This document shows, in pieces, positions 11,526 through 24,700 of a stretch of DNA of 64,000 nt. The notes beneath the pieces were generated by a model, which was given only the letters and a program-made list of their open reading frames with translations, was not told the DNA's origin and did no database searches. The position numbers and the translations under genes were made by a program. The DNA is from Hedera helix (Eukaryota; Streptophyta; Magnoliopsida; Apiales; Araliaceae): contig OX359284.1 in NCBI GenBank assembly GCA_947179155.2, positions 10,108,432 to 10,172,431 of the forward strand, in the 5' to 3' direction. The stretch's first letter is position 1; each line of letters begins with the position of its first letter.

Positions 11526-12309
11526 AATTTCGTAATTAATGCAACTTTCAGAATTTCAATTGTTTTTTGTATTTTTTAGCGGATTTTTAAATTAAAAAAA
11601 TAAATAGTTTATTTTGGGTAATTTTAAAAATTCAAAATATATTAAAAATAAATAGTTTGTTTTACATGATTTTATAATTAAAATAAAAGGTTTATTTTAA
11701 ACATGAAATTAGGTTTCATGCAACGTTAAATTGCCCATTAAATAATACCGATATATGTATATGGAATGATTCATTTAATTCATGAGATGAATATTATATA
11801 TTAATATATATGTTGATATATATGATAATAAATGTGATTGATTATGGACTATTGACCAATATGATTGGATTTATTTTTGTGGATGTATTGAATGAATGAA
11901 TTTTTAATAAATGGGGCCTACGTACCTCATCTTGTCTAATTTTTCTTAATGTAAATTTTATCTCCCTCCTATGTACTTTCCCTTGAATTTTGATCAAGGT
12001 TTCTATTTTATAAAAATAGTTTGTAATATGATTAGTTAGAATTATTTTGAAGAATTAGAGCCGAAGAGCAAGGAGCGCATGAAAACCCATTTGTAATGGA
12101 GCTCGAGTTAAATATAATAGTTATATTTATGTATTTATTCTTGCATCCTAGGTTTGACCATTTGGTTTATTTGGTAGCTAGAATAAACCAAACTAGAATA
12201 AAAGTTCATAATCAATCCAAGTAGAATATAGTATTATATATGTGCATGCTTAATATATATTTATTATATATTATCCAAACATGTTTCGCATGTTAATTAA
12301 TATGACGCG

Positions 12310-12312
<3 letters not shown>

Positions 12313-12375
<63 letters not shown>
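12313..12375. repeat. (TA)n microsatellite
   Basis: Uninterrupted TA dinucleotide run inside the copia leader/gag region. Confidence 0.97.
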
Positions 12376-12380
<5 letters not shown>

Positions 12381-12638
12381 TGCACTAAACAAGATGAGAC
12401 AATTAATATTAACAAACCCCTTATAATGTAGAATAAATATTATTTATAAAATAAATTAAAAGGTTTAATTCATGAATTAAAGGAGTTTAATTCAGTTAAA
12501 TAAAATTAGAATGGTTCTAATTTAATTAATATACAACTGATAATATTAAGTTGTAACGTTCAAAAATATTTATTAAAAATATCGAACGTCGCCTTCTAGC
12601 ATGGTAAAATGATAGAGTATCAAATAATCATTATAAGT

Positions 12639-12928
12639 TTGTTGTGTCACACAAGGCTTATATTAATTTTTTGAGATGTTATTTTATCACATTTGATGTT
12701 TATAAAAGAATTGAACATTACTGTTTTGTTGTGTCACACAAGGACATTCATTTTCTCTTCAAATATAAGAAAATGCTAGGTTGAACTTAACTTAGATAAT
12801 TTTGTCTTGGATGTGTCACACATGATCTTAATAATTCCAGAGGCAAAATAAAAGGAATTTCATATTGATGTAATTGACAAGAGTTATCTACCTATTTATT
12901 TATATATAGTTTGTTGTGTCACACAAGG
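12639..12928 (+). repeat. Four dispersed copies of a TTGTGTCACACAA palindrome
   Basis: The core occurs at 12639-12656, 12729-12743, 12809-12824 (one arm altered) and 12914-12928, spaced about 80-105 bp. Each core is an inverted repeat (TTGTG-TCA-CACAA) followed by AAGG or ATG. The stretch lies in the copia leader/gag remnant; whether it is a decayed gag repeat or a noncoding element is not clear. Confidence 0.8.
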
Positions 12929-13199
12929 CTATATACATTTGAAATAGGATCCTTATTCTCACTAGCGAATGTTTAATTAGATTTGCCAAACTATATAAAG
13001 AGGGTAATATACTTTGAAGAAAATAGTGGGAGACACCATTTTAAATGAAGACCTAATTTATTTTGATAATTAATAAAATGAATACATGTTAATGTTATTA
13101 TTAATTCACTTAAAGAATATTGCTACGTTTAATTCATTAATACTGCAAAGCATATTGGATGTTAACAATTAATCAAACTGAACTGTTTGAATTGATTAA

Positions 13200-15960
13200 A
13201 CAAATTTAAGAATAATTCTTAATGCCAAAAAGCTAGCAAAAGAAAGGCTAAACATATGACATAAATAAAAGTGATCCTAATGGCAAATGAGTTTGCTTTC
13301 ATTGCAATAAGTTGGGACACTAGAAGAATAACTGTAAGAGAGTTGCAGTAGTTAAGTAGAAGAAGTTTAGTGAAGCTCCAACTACAGATATAGATTTGTT
13401 CATAATGAAATAGAACTTTTTATAAGTCAAGTTTCTACTTAGGTATTAGATATCGGCCGATGATCTCACATATGCAAGTCGTTGTAGAGACTAAGTAGAA
13501 GTAGAAGGCCGAACTAAAGAGAAGTAATCATGTGTGTGGGGAATGAAGCAAAGATTGTTGTATTAGCCATATAAACTTATAATTTAGCACTGCCTACATG
13601 CAAGTCTATTAAGTTAGTAAGTTGTTGCTATGTTCCAGTTCTTAGAAATATTATTTCAATTTCATGTGATGACAAGGAAGGGTTTTTGACATTATAATAA
13701 TGATCAATCATTGTTCTGTTTATAATGATAATGTTTTATTTAGAACTGGTTGATTACTTAATGGATTTTGTATACTTGACTTACATGAAAAATATTCTAA
13801 ATTGAACAAACCAAAGGCAAAGAGATGATATGAATCATACCTTCATGCAACACTGTTAACTCGGTCACGGTAATGAAACAAGACCAAACAAGATTGTATA
13901 AAGATAGGCTTTTATAGCCTTTTACTTATGAATCAAATACAACTTGTGAATCTTGTATCATGGACAATATAACTAAATCTCTATTTAGTGGACATGAAGA
14001 GTGAGTTGCAGAATTGTTAGAGACCAACACAATCGTGTGTGGGACCTATGACAACAAATGCAAGATGATGGTATTCATTCAATACTTTCATTGATAATTC
14101 TAGATTTCGATATATGTATTTAATGAAATACAAATCAAAATCATTTAAAACGTTTAATGAATTCAAAAGTGAAGTATAGAAACTAAAGGCAAAAAGTATT
14201 AAGGTTCTTCGATTAGATCGAGAAGGGAATATGTAAGCAGTAAGTTTCTAGATCATCTTAAGCGAAATGGTATTATCACAGAATGGACATGGTGATGATC
14301 CATAATGAGTATTACCGATTTTCTAGTATTCTTATAAGGTATGCATTAGAAACGATCGCATATCTACTAAACAACGTACCTTCAAATTTCATCCTTCATA
14401 CTTCATATGAGTTATGGATAGGGAGAAAACAAAGTCTTAAGGATATTAAGATTTGGATTGTACAAGCTTATGTCAAAAGGTTTGACAATGATAAGCTTGT
14501 AACAAGATATAATAAGTGTAAAGGTGTTTGTTGAAACACACTGCCTTCTAGGAAAAGAAGTTTTTCTTTAAAGGGTTAGTGAGAGTAGAATAGGTCTTAA
14601 AGAATTTCGAGAACCACAAAATACTATAAGTCAAGTGAAGGAATCTGCACAAGTAGATAAACCTATTGTACCACAGCCAAGTCGTAAATCTAGTCTAGTA
14701 CCGAAGATACCTGAAAGGTATGGATTCATCATAGATGATGATGATGAGGTATGTATCATAGTGGATGATGATCCAGTTACATATAGTGAGGCATAAGTAT
14801 TAGACACTCAAAAGAAATGGTCGATGACTATAAAATCCGAAATGGGTCTTTGGAAAAAGATTAAAGCAGATGGCAAGGTGGAGACCTATAAGACCTGACT
14901 AATGGTAAACAGATTTCAAACAAGGTCAATGAGTTGACTATGATGAAATTTTTCACCAGTGAAAATGCATATATCAATTTAGATTTTACTTGCAGATGCA
15001 TCTTACTATACAAAATGATGTATGTATGATACAACCAAGATGATTTGTCTCCATGAAGATGGAGTAAATCAAGTATAAAAGCTACAACGATCCAATTATG
15101 GATTTAAGCAAATTTCTCAAGCATGAAACATCTATTTTGATAAGACAGTCAAATGAGTTTGATTTTATTAAAGACGATGATAAACCAAGTGTGTACAAAG
15201 GTTAGTAGGAGTACTATGACATTTCTAGTACTATATGGTGATATACTACCAATAAGGAATGACATATCAATAATACAATCAATAAAGATGTGGTTGTTTA
15301 AAAACCTCTCCATTAAGAACTTGGGAGATGCATCCTAACATTCTATTCTGGATAAAGGTCTATAAAGATAGATTGTAAAGGATGCTTGACTTAACCCAAT
15401 GAACGCACATTGATTCGTTAATGTGTACTAGACTTGATATTGCTTATGTATGATAAGTAGATATCAGTTCAATTATAGAGAAGAACATTAGAAAAGAGTT
15501 TCTAATAATGGGTCTAATATAAAACTAGAAGTCTTAACAGACTCAAGTTTGTTCAGACTAATCAAGAAAATAACATATCCATTTCAGGTAATATGATTAC
15601 CTTGAACGGTGTTGCAGTGAGTTGGAAAAGTTCCAAACAACAAAGAGTTGCTGATTTAATGACAAATACATAGTAAATAACCATAAGTGAAGCTGCAAAG
15701 GTGATTATTTGGTTCAACAAGTTCATTACAGAACTTATAATGGTTCCTAGCATTAAAGAAGTTTAATTCGCTAAGGAATCTAGTCTCATTTAAAATCGAA
15801 ACATGTGTTGCAACACTTTCATATGATTAGATGAATCATTGAAAATGAGACGACACCATAAAGATGGTAGACTCTTAGTACAGCATTACAGATTCATTAA
15901 CTGAAACATTTACTAAGTAATTTGTACGTCACTTAGAGAATAATGGTATGGGGTTACTAA
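13200..15960 (+). pseudogene. Copia gag-pol remnants
   Basis: Remnants in family order. The gag zinc knuckle CFHCNKLGH...C is at 13294-13335, with stops at positions that normally encode Trp and other residues. A protease remnant follows at about 13440-13700 (the DTG region has become D-I-G-R-stop). Integrase remnants run at about 13840-14540; the clearest open piece (14283-14534) includes ALETIAYLLNNVPSN and YELWIGRK. RT remnants are at about 14780-15350 with LYGDILPI where family members have YVDD, so a codon of the catalytic motif is lost. RNase H remnants are at about 15530-15770 and the C-terminal end near 15900-15960. Numerous stops and shifts rule out function. Confidence 0.85.
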
Positions 15961-15979
15961 AGGGCAATTGGCTTTAGTG

Positions 15980-16615
15980 CAAGTGGGAGATTGGAAGTAG
16001 TATGCCCTCAAGACAATCATATTTGATGTGATAAGCATATACTTTGTAATCTTATTCGTTTATTAATAAAAGTATCAAGACATTTCTTTATTCATGATTA
16101 ATTAGCTAAATTAATTAAATGGATAAACCCATAATTTTCGAGCAATGCTTTTAGAACCATAATGATGATCATACTAATGAGATCTAAACTCAAGATAGCT
16201 CAAGACTAAAATTGTTCCTAATTGTTGGATCACTAAAAAATGGAATAGTAGATCCGAATAAATAGGTACATACTATGCTTGCTCTTATGAAGATGATGAT
16301 TGATCTCACAATCATTTGTGTAGAGACACTAAAACAAGTATGTAGGTGCTTATTAGAGAATAAGTTCATTGAACGTGACTCGCTCAAGGAACACCTAATA
16401 GAGTTTTACTTGTATATCAATAGGAGTTCCTTATGTGATAGTCGTACAAGTGATCCTTGGACTTAAGATTATCATAGTATCTTGTGTGTACTAAGTTATA
16501 CTTTGACATATTCCTTAAGACTTGACCATAATGATTAGACCATACTCCATAGTATCTTATGTGCACTAGACCATAATGATTTGAAGACATCAAAATGTAT
16601 TTCTAAAAGCGTCAA
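15980..16615 (+). repeat. Copia polypurine tract and truncated 3' LTR
   Basis: The tract CAAGTGGGAGA (15980-15990) is the standard copia signal, and the LTR start TGGAAGTAGTATGCCC follows at 15992, as in Angela/Tork elements. Sequence typical of a copia U3 continues for about 600 bases. The end matching the 5' LTR remnant is not found, so the LTR is truncated; the right border at 16615 is approximate. Confidence 0.7.
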
Positions 16616-17644
16616 CACACCATGTGGTGTGGATATGACAATGACTGAATCCACAAACGTATTTTCTATGAAGGTACTGTATCATTATATCATAAAGTAA
16701 TTTGCACCATAAAGATGGCGACAAAATTACTATTGATAGAATCCTCAACATACTGTGCTAAAGATGCAGTATCATGAAGTCATAAAATGATTTTTCATTT
16801 TCACTAAAAATAGTTTAAAAAGTTCTAAAGTTCATGGTTCATGAATAATTTAATTATGCTGGTCTAGGTCATTTGATTCGGCTAGATAACTTTTAATCGA
16901 AAGTGCTAAGCTTCAAAATTTTATTGCATGTGTGTGCTCTTGAAGAGTTTTAAAATTTTGATTGATATTCGTACTATTATTGTAGGTCTATGCCAATTGT
17001 TTTGGCTAGATGTTTGCATGCTAGACATTTAAAAATTATCCAAACCTGTTGTTGTTACAGATTCTTAGACTGAGAGAGCAACCTTGAATGGGGGAAAATT
17101 TAAGTATCGACTATCCGATACGCGCAGGGTTAAATGTTATGCGTTTACATGGTGTACAAAAGGTTGATCACCTCAAGTACAACTGACGGATTTTAAGTGT
17201 CAGTTATCCGATGCAGTCAGAGCGAAATGTTATGCATACACATACCGTACAAGAGGGTGATTTCCTCCAGTACGTATCCTGAGCTAGTAACCAAATGGTC
17301 AATCAGCTATTGATTCCATAGGAAGTTTATAGTTCATGATCTTTATGACCCCTCAGTCATATATGAATTTATTTTAAAGGAATTTTTTTACTTCCTAGTT
17401 ATTCAAGCTCCTTCACAATTACTGAACAATTGGTGAAGACTTCTAGGAAATATCCCAATATTCTGGAAATTTAATGGGTAGATGTGTAATTTTAGAGGAG
17501 ATTGATCCTAGAATTAAATGATCAATAAAGAATCCTCAGAGAATGAGAAATTTAATAGGTTATATTGAGAACCTATTGGATAGATTGAGCAGAAATAAGT
17601 ATGTTGTAAATTTCGAGGACGAAATTCTTATAAGGAGGGGTGAA
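16616..17644 (+). other. Noncoding gypsy-derived sequence ending in a polypurine tract
   Basis: No ORF of note. Parts resemble the stretch 46353-47220 (both have CATGAAGTCATAAA and repeated GTCTATGC...GGCTAGA) and, in reverse, part of LTR D, so at least some of it is LTR material of a related family. It contains a diverged tandem duplication at about 17105-17276. At its right end is the conserved box TTTCGAGGACGAAATTCTTA followed by the polypurine tract TAAGGAGGGG (17631-17640), marking the 3' edge of a plus-strand gypsy interior. Confidence 0.6.
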
Positions 17645-20600
17645 TGTAATATCCCGGATATTTGACAAGACTTTTAAATAAGATCTTGATGATGAAATGA
17701 AGGTTGAAGTTTAAAACCTATATTTCGAGAAGTAAAAGATGTAGAAATTTAGTAAACATTGTATCCTAATCTTTGTATTAGGGTAAAATGTGAGTAAATA
17801 TAGGTTTTTAAAATTTAAAACCTAAGATTTGATTATTATGTATACTTTGAGGTATATTAATAATAAGGTAATATAATATCTTTAAGGTTCGATAAATGTA
17901 TTTGACTAAAAGAGATATTATAAGAAATTTTTATATGAGGTATGTGAAAATTTATTAGGGAAATAAATTTCAATTGGAGAGAGAAATAGAGACTCACGGG
18001 TTGGATGAAAAGAGAAGAAGAAATGCTCAAGAAGGGATTGAAGAAGAGAATGAAAGCTTTGAAGGTATATATCACTAACCCTTACATAATCATTAAATTT
18101 CTTGGGTAGATGTTGGGGTTTAGTAAAATTAATGGTATTAGATTATGATTTAACTTGTGTATAATGGTCTAAACAAGGATTTTCATGAATCAATTAGATT
18201 ATTCACGGATTAAATTAAATGAAAGAAAAGTTGAAGAACACAAATTCACAGAAAGTTGTGTTTTGTTGTTGTTGGTTTGAGGATTTTTATCAAATCAATT
18301 TTTTGGAGTTAGAGAGTGGGTGATATATCAAATTAAAGGTGTAGAAGTAAGCTACACGTAGAAATTTTTAGATCATAAAAATTCCTTGTGGTTTGTGTGT
18401 AGTCATTTGAATCAGGCTAGGTCAGACCTAAATACTGTCTGCCTAGAATCTTCTGCGAATTTTGAGTTTGTAAAATGATATAAAATCATGTGTTTTGAAT
18501 TTGAGGTTGGTGTAAACTACAAAGTTGTAGCTATGGAAGTTGTCTAGAAGTATCCAAAATATTTAACCATGTTATGGAGTATATTATTTTTGAAAAAATA
18601 AAGTTGTATGATTGTCCAGGAAGTTTTATTCTCTGGACAGATTGGGTAAACAGTTAGATCTATGTTGTTTGATATATGGGATGAAGTCAAGGCCTAAATA
18701 ATATTTCAAGTACATTTCATAAGCTTTAATTTTATGTAAAGATGATCAAAAACGGATATGTAATGAAGAAGTTATGAATTTTATAATGAACTAGGGTCTG
18801 ACTGCCAGTTTTCTCGGGGCAATTTGTAACCTAGTTATTCTTTGAGGTGTGCAGCCTCATGTGTACTGAATTAGGTCCTCAAACCTGAAAAAAAGTTGTA
18901 GATATGGAAGTTATGATGATATATAAAAAAGAATGACATTAAAATTTCTTTTAGATTATTTTATATTAATTTTATCGTGAAACAAGTCGGGACAAAAGTG
19001 CACTGCCACTCACTGTTTTAAAGGGGCTATTTTTGAACTTTTTGAGTTTGAGTAATTTGGGATTTATGAAAACTATGGGGATAGTTAGACCATGTTATAG
19101 ATGGGTCACTGTTCAAAGATGAGTCAATCCGATTTGGTATGAAGGAGTTATGAATTAACTAAGATTTAAAATCGGTTAACGTAAAAGTTAAAATAATTGA
19201 AAGCTATGGTCATAATTAATACTAGTAATACTTCAAATTATGACTAATATGAATATGTCAACCATATTAAGATTGTAGGTTATTTGAAGAATGTAATGTT
19301 AGCGGGTGCTGAATAAACTTATCAGGCAAGTTTTTCAGGATTTGTTACTATGTGCATTGTTATGCTACCATGTGATATCTAAAATGTGGATATGGAGATA
19401 TATCTATGTTATTTGTGTTATGTGAAATCATTGTAATATGATTATATGTGAAGTATGTGCAAAGCATGAATTACGATTACATGTGAAGTATGTACCAAAT
19501 ACGAAGCATGATTTGATATAAATTTTGAAGCATGATTTTTAATGTGATATATGAAAATGGTGAAGCATGTATGAAATGTGACTTATATGCTATGTGATAA
19601 TTGTTAAACTTGCTAAGCTGTCGTGCCCATCCTTGCTTTAAATTAACATTTTCAGCGAAGTAAATGAAGAAATTCCAGAAGACACTAGATTTTGGAAGAT
19701 GGATATTGCAATGTTGTTAAAATAACATTTAATGTAATTATCTTGATATTTGAACTTGTCGTTGTTCAATTAGTAAAGCTTTTAGCTATGATAAATAATT
19801 TGTAAATGTTACGAGTTATGAACGAACAAGTAAATAAGAATTTATTGCATAAATTTATAAAGTTAAATTGTGAGCTAAAATTGCTCATATTGTTGTAAAG
19901 AAAATGAATTAACTTGTAATAAATTTTGGTAAAATGAATAAAGGATATTCATTATGAAAATAAGTTGTATACTTTACATTTTATCAATGTAAACTTATAC
20001 AAATTAAATACTTTAAGTAAATTAGCATATGTCAAGATTATGGTATGCTGAAATAATGAATTCTAGATACTAAATTTGGAATGTAGGATGCTATATTGGA
20101 TATATGGTATGTTGAATTAGAAATTCAGGATGCTGTAATGGGAAAACAGTTTGCTGTTTTAGTAGTTCAGCTTGATAGAATGGTATTCCAGCTTGCTGTT
20201 TTGGTAATCTAGTTTGCTGAATTATGTATTTAACTTACTGAATTATAAATAAGAATTTATAGAAGTAAAGATTAAATGTTGAATCAGAATATATATGATT
20301 TTGTGAGTTAAGAAAAGATGTAAAGATTAAAATTCTGAAACAAATTGATGTTGCAAGTTAATAAGCTATGTAGTTAGCAATGGTTGCTAACCTTTGAGAT
20401 AGATTTGTTGTAATCCTATAAAGGTTAATACACTTGATTTATGTAAGGATATTTAGTATAAATTTAATTACTTAATGTCTTTAAGTTATATTTATGGAGT
20501 TAAATGTTAGCATCCGAGGTTTATAATAAAGACCAAGGAATAAGAAATGCTTAATGACCTAGCATGATTGAAGTTATAATTTGGTAATAATTTTGCCATT

Positions 20601-21010
20601 GGGATTGGTAATGGATATCAAGTTTTATTTGAGATAATAATATCCGTTAGATGTAAAATTTTGGGATAGATATGTTGTGGTAATATTCTTGATTAGAGAC
20701 CATGTTCTTGAAATAAAAGACGAACCTACGATAGACGAGTGCTAATATTATTGGGCTCGATCGGATAGTAAAAGTGAAGGTAGTATTATAATGGCTTATT
20801 GTTGGAGTGTGAGTTTCTGTGTACTCACAATTGTTGTGATAAACTGATCATGATATATATGATCTTGAGGTCAAGGAAATTAATGTAAAGATTTCGATTC
20901 GGGGGAATTAAAGAAGATTTTAATAGTTTTTAAATAACCTAGTTTTATCAATTAATATATTGAGTTTTAGCAACATTAAATTATTAAACGTTGTGGTTAT
21001 TCAGTGAAGG
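17645..21010 (+). repeat. Gypsy LTR C
   Basis: It starts TGTAATATCCCGGATATTTG immediately after the polypurine tract, so it is the 3' LTR of a plus-strand element. It is AT-rich and noncoding. An R-region-like purine stretch with a donor-like AAG|GTATAT is near 18064, and the cross-family motif is at 19608-19636. The end is not clean: sequence near 20990-21060 (GTCGTGCGTAACGACCGGGG) may belong to C or to the leader of D, so the right border is uncertain by about 60 bases. No ORF above background is seen. Confidence 0.65.
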
Positions 21011-21202
21011 TCGTGCGTAACGACCGGGGGTCGCCCGTAGCTAGAGTGCTGGGATTCTCGGGGCGTTCGTTTATCACATAGCACAGAACTTTTCCCTACT
21101 TGATGAATTCCCATAATCTATCTCCTAGACTCAACATGAGTTTTCTTATCTTTTCTAGGGTCATAATCCTAAGGTTTATAATCGATAGCTCTGATACCAA
21201 CC
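21011..21202 (-). other. Leader fragment and Met-type primer site of the D element
   Basis: On the minus strand GGTTGGTATCAGAGCTATCG follows the LTR end; the primer site is 21188-21199 (TGGTATCAGAGC, a full match to the usual Met-type site). About 180 bases of leader remain, including ACTCATGTTGAGTCTAGGA, after which the rest of the interior is missing. Confidence 0.75.
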
Positions 21203-23169
21203 TGTGATGCCCCCAAATCTAGGTCCCTTGAATCTTGGGTTCAGTGCTCAAGATTCAATACTTAAGCAACATTCATAAACTTAACCTTCAATAACACGCA
21301 GAAAATATAAATAAATTCATTACAAAACGTACCATTATCCTAGACTCCACTAACCTTAAATACATACATCATCTCATTGTACAAAAGAGTTACATATGAT
21401 GTACAGTAATGTTAACGCATGTTTGTACACGTTATAGTCAGTTGCCTTTTCTTTGCCTTTGTCCTTATTAAAACATTCGGGTTTCACTGAAAAATAGTTC
21501 ATGATATAACAAAGGTGAGCAACTATTTTGCTCAGGATGTTTAAATAAGAAATGAAGATATTTCATGAATGAAAAAGAATTATTCTTTTGGAACTTCAAC
21601 AATATACAATAATTGTGAAGGCGTGGAACGTACATACTATATTCAATAAAATAATTTGTAGAATATTTATTGCTGAGCTGGTGAAAAAGAACTAAGAACA
21701 TACATGAGAATTTTTCATCTCTGAACTAAATATCTCATAAGTAGGGAGGGCTTGCCAAGGCATATATGACTGTCTCGGGAGTATTTAACAATTATAAAAC
21801 TATAAATACTCAAACTGGACACTTGAGGGGATCATACCTCTTGTATCCGATATATATGCATAACATTCAGTTATAGTGTAAGATTTTCATTTTCAATAGA
21901 GAATATCCCATTATAAGGGTTGTTCTACTCAGTCTTACTGTATGGGTCTACACCAACTATTGGTTTGGATAGCTTTTCAAAAGTATTCAAATTATTGAAT
22001 CGATACATACAATGTCTAGCCGAAACATTGACATAGATTACCTCTTAAATAGTTCATATTTAGAACCAGACATGGAAATGCACATAAGTGCGAATACCAA
22101 TAAACAATAATGATTTAGAATAATTATCAATAATTAATCCAGCTTGAACAATAAAATAACTGTAAGTTTAAAATCAATTGCTTAATGAAACGAATTTGAG
22201 TTTCAGAATAACTTTCACAATAAAAATAAAGTAATGGTTCAGAAGAACTTGCCTACTCCGCTGACTACTGCTACTCAACTTAAATTACCTTTGGATGACC
22301 TAACATTTAACACGTTGATCTACCAATCAGGGTTTTCAACAATAGATAACAATTGTGAAAGAAATCAAAAATCAATTTATCAATATAAGAATGGATTGAT
22401 TCTTTATTGCTGAATGTTCTTTACGGACCATGAACTGCTACTAAGGTAGAACAGACATTTGTATATATCTGACTCCTCGAAAAACTAGTTCTCGAAGGGA
22501 TCAGACTCTTGTACCATATATATATGCATAACATTTAGACATCTTGTGCAAATTCGGTTTTTCGACAAATAAAAATTTCTCTTATTTAGGGTTGTTCATT
22601 CTCAGTCTTACTATAAGAATCCGCACTAACCAATGGTTTGGATAAGCTTTTAAAAGATTCAATGTGATGAATTTAACATGCATTGCCTAGCTGAAGTAAC
22701 TAGCTTAGACTTTCTTAACAGTTCTTGAATTAATGAACTATATATTTGCAAATGCACTATGTGTGAATATAATAACAATAATGATGTGTAATAATTTTAG
22801 ATAACTAATCCACTTAAAGCTCTATCAAATAACTACGAGTGTAGATATTTGCTTAACAATAATTGAATTGCTCAATGTAAGTAAGGTTGAAGAAATCTTG
22901 CAACAATAAATACAAGTTAGGGTTAAGAAAAAACTTGTCTCGTGCGTAGTCTACTGCTAATCAATTTAATTTAATTTGCTTTGAACAGACCTAATAATTA
23001 ATCAATTTGATCTTAAATTAATACCATATACACATACATATGATACCCTTTATAACTCTTTCGTAACCACATAATTATAGATTTACGGGTATATTAACAC
23101 TTAGGAAATATTATCATTACTTGATAATATTTCAATCACATAAAACCTATATTAAATATCTAATATAGA

Positions 23170-23745
23170 TCATACAATTATCTAATATTATTAACAATTT
23201 AATAATATTTAACTAGTCTCATAATATTATTAATTATTTTATAATATTTTATTAATCTTCTAATATTATTAATTATTTAATAATATTTTATTAATTATCT
23301 AATATTATTAATCATTTAATATATTTTATTCATTATTTAATATTATTAACTATTTAATAATATTTTATTAATTATCTAATATTATTAATCATTTAATAAT
23401 ATTTTAATTATTATCTAATATTATTAATCATTTATTAATTATTTAATATTATTAATCATTTAATAATATTTTATTAAGTATCTAATATTATTAATTATTC
23501 AATAATATTTTATTAAATACCTAATATTATTAATTATTTAATAATACTTTATTATTTATCTAATATTATTAATCGTAAAATAATATTTTATTCATATCCT
23601 AATATTATTATTTATTTAATAATATTTTATTGACTTTATAATATTATTATACTTTTAATAATATTTTAATATTTTTCTAATATTATTATTTATTTAATAA
23701 TAGTTTATTAACTAAATTATATTATTAATCCTTTAATAATATTTA
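23170..23745. repeat. AT-only minisatellite, ~39-bp unit
   Basis: About fifteen imperfect units built from TAATATTATTAAT, CATTTAATAATATTTTATT and AATTATC. Each unit contains AATATTATT and AATAATATT, which are inverted copies, so the array can fold into many small hairpins. The same array is in LTR E. Confidence 0.88.
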
Positions 23746-24690
23746 TACACTTTTAATTGTTAAATCAAATATCTACAACTTTAAAAATACATTTATTAAG
23801 TCCAAAAATACTAAAATAATTTTTGGAATAATTTTCATTTTCTGACTCAGACTGACCCGACGCAGTGTTTTATACTGCAACACTGCGCCCTAAAGCTATA
23901 CTGCAAAAACATTTTCCAATTTTTTTGTTTTTGACACTTTTAATTCAAACTTTGATAAAATGAAATCTACACATCCAAATGACACAAAATTAGTGTTGAT
24001 GTGTTCCTAACTTCTTATTTTACAATATTTCATGGTTCGATTGAATTTTTGAAAGCGTTTTACACGAAATTTAAAGACCGAACCACTTAGGGTTTAAAAA
24101 GGACCTACTTTGCGGTAAAAGCCATAACTCCTTTGTTTTTCATTATTTTTGAAAGCTTCAAGTTGTGTTTTCCTTAAAACTCATGTATGTAACTTTCTAG
24201 CCATAAAAATTCATCTTTTAGCTTGTACATTTCAAACTACATTATTAAACATCACATGCTTAACTAGGGTTTTACCGGTAAAAGTCAATATGGACATTAC
24301 TTCCATTTTTATGCAACCCACACATACCAAAACATGATATAACCACATCAAACCATGAATATACATATATAACATAGTTTAAGACTTCTAGACCATCAAA
24401 ATAAGCTTTTCTCGATTAAAAATACATTTTAACCGACTAAAACACATATAGGCTATAAAAATAAAATAAGAAATGGTTGGAGTACTTTTAAACCTTAATG
24501 ACTTGTGTGCTTTTCTTCTTCTCCTATCAAAGTATGAAATGAGGCTAGTGGACATTCATCAAGCTCCTCCTCTTACTATTTCTCACAACTCACAAGTGTT
24601 TATCTCCTTTTCTCTCTCAAGTACTCTCACATTTTCTCTCTAGAAATGCTTATAAATGAACTAACCGACATAACACAAGTCTAGAGTATT

Positions 24691-24700
24691 CTATTTATAG
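24691..24700 (-). promoter_or_regulatory. LTR D TATA box
   Basis: Minus strand CTATAAATAG, identical to the boxes in LTRs E, F and the Tekay-like element, followed downstream by a purine-rich leader. Confidence 0.7.

Larger units (their letters stand above)
10827..16615 (+). mobile_element. Degraded Ty1/copia element, Angela/Tork-like
   Basis: From left to right: a 5' LTR remnant, a Met-type primer site, a long noncoding leader, then gag zinc knuckle, protease, integrase, RT and RNase H remnants, a polypurine tract and the start of a 3' LTR. Integrase before RT defines Ty1/copia. All domains contain stops and frameshifts, and both LTRs are truncated (the 5' LTR lacks its start, the 3' LTR its end). 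I place the lineage from wording of the integrase and RT remnants; the exact right boundary is uncertain by about 100 bases. Confidence 0.85.

Noticed and set aside
15562..16387. Minus-strand frames of 63-65 codons in the copia 3' region
   Set aside because: They lie antisense to recognisable RNase H and LTR sequence.
23170..23745. CRISPR-like array
   Set aside because: Units are imperfect, AT-only and contiguous, with no distinct spacers; the context is a plant LTR.
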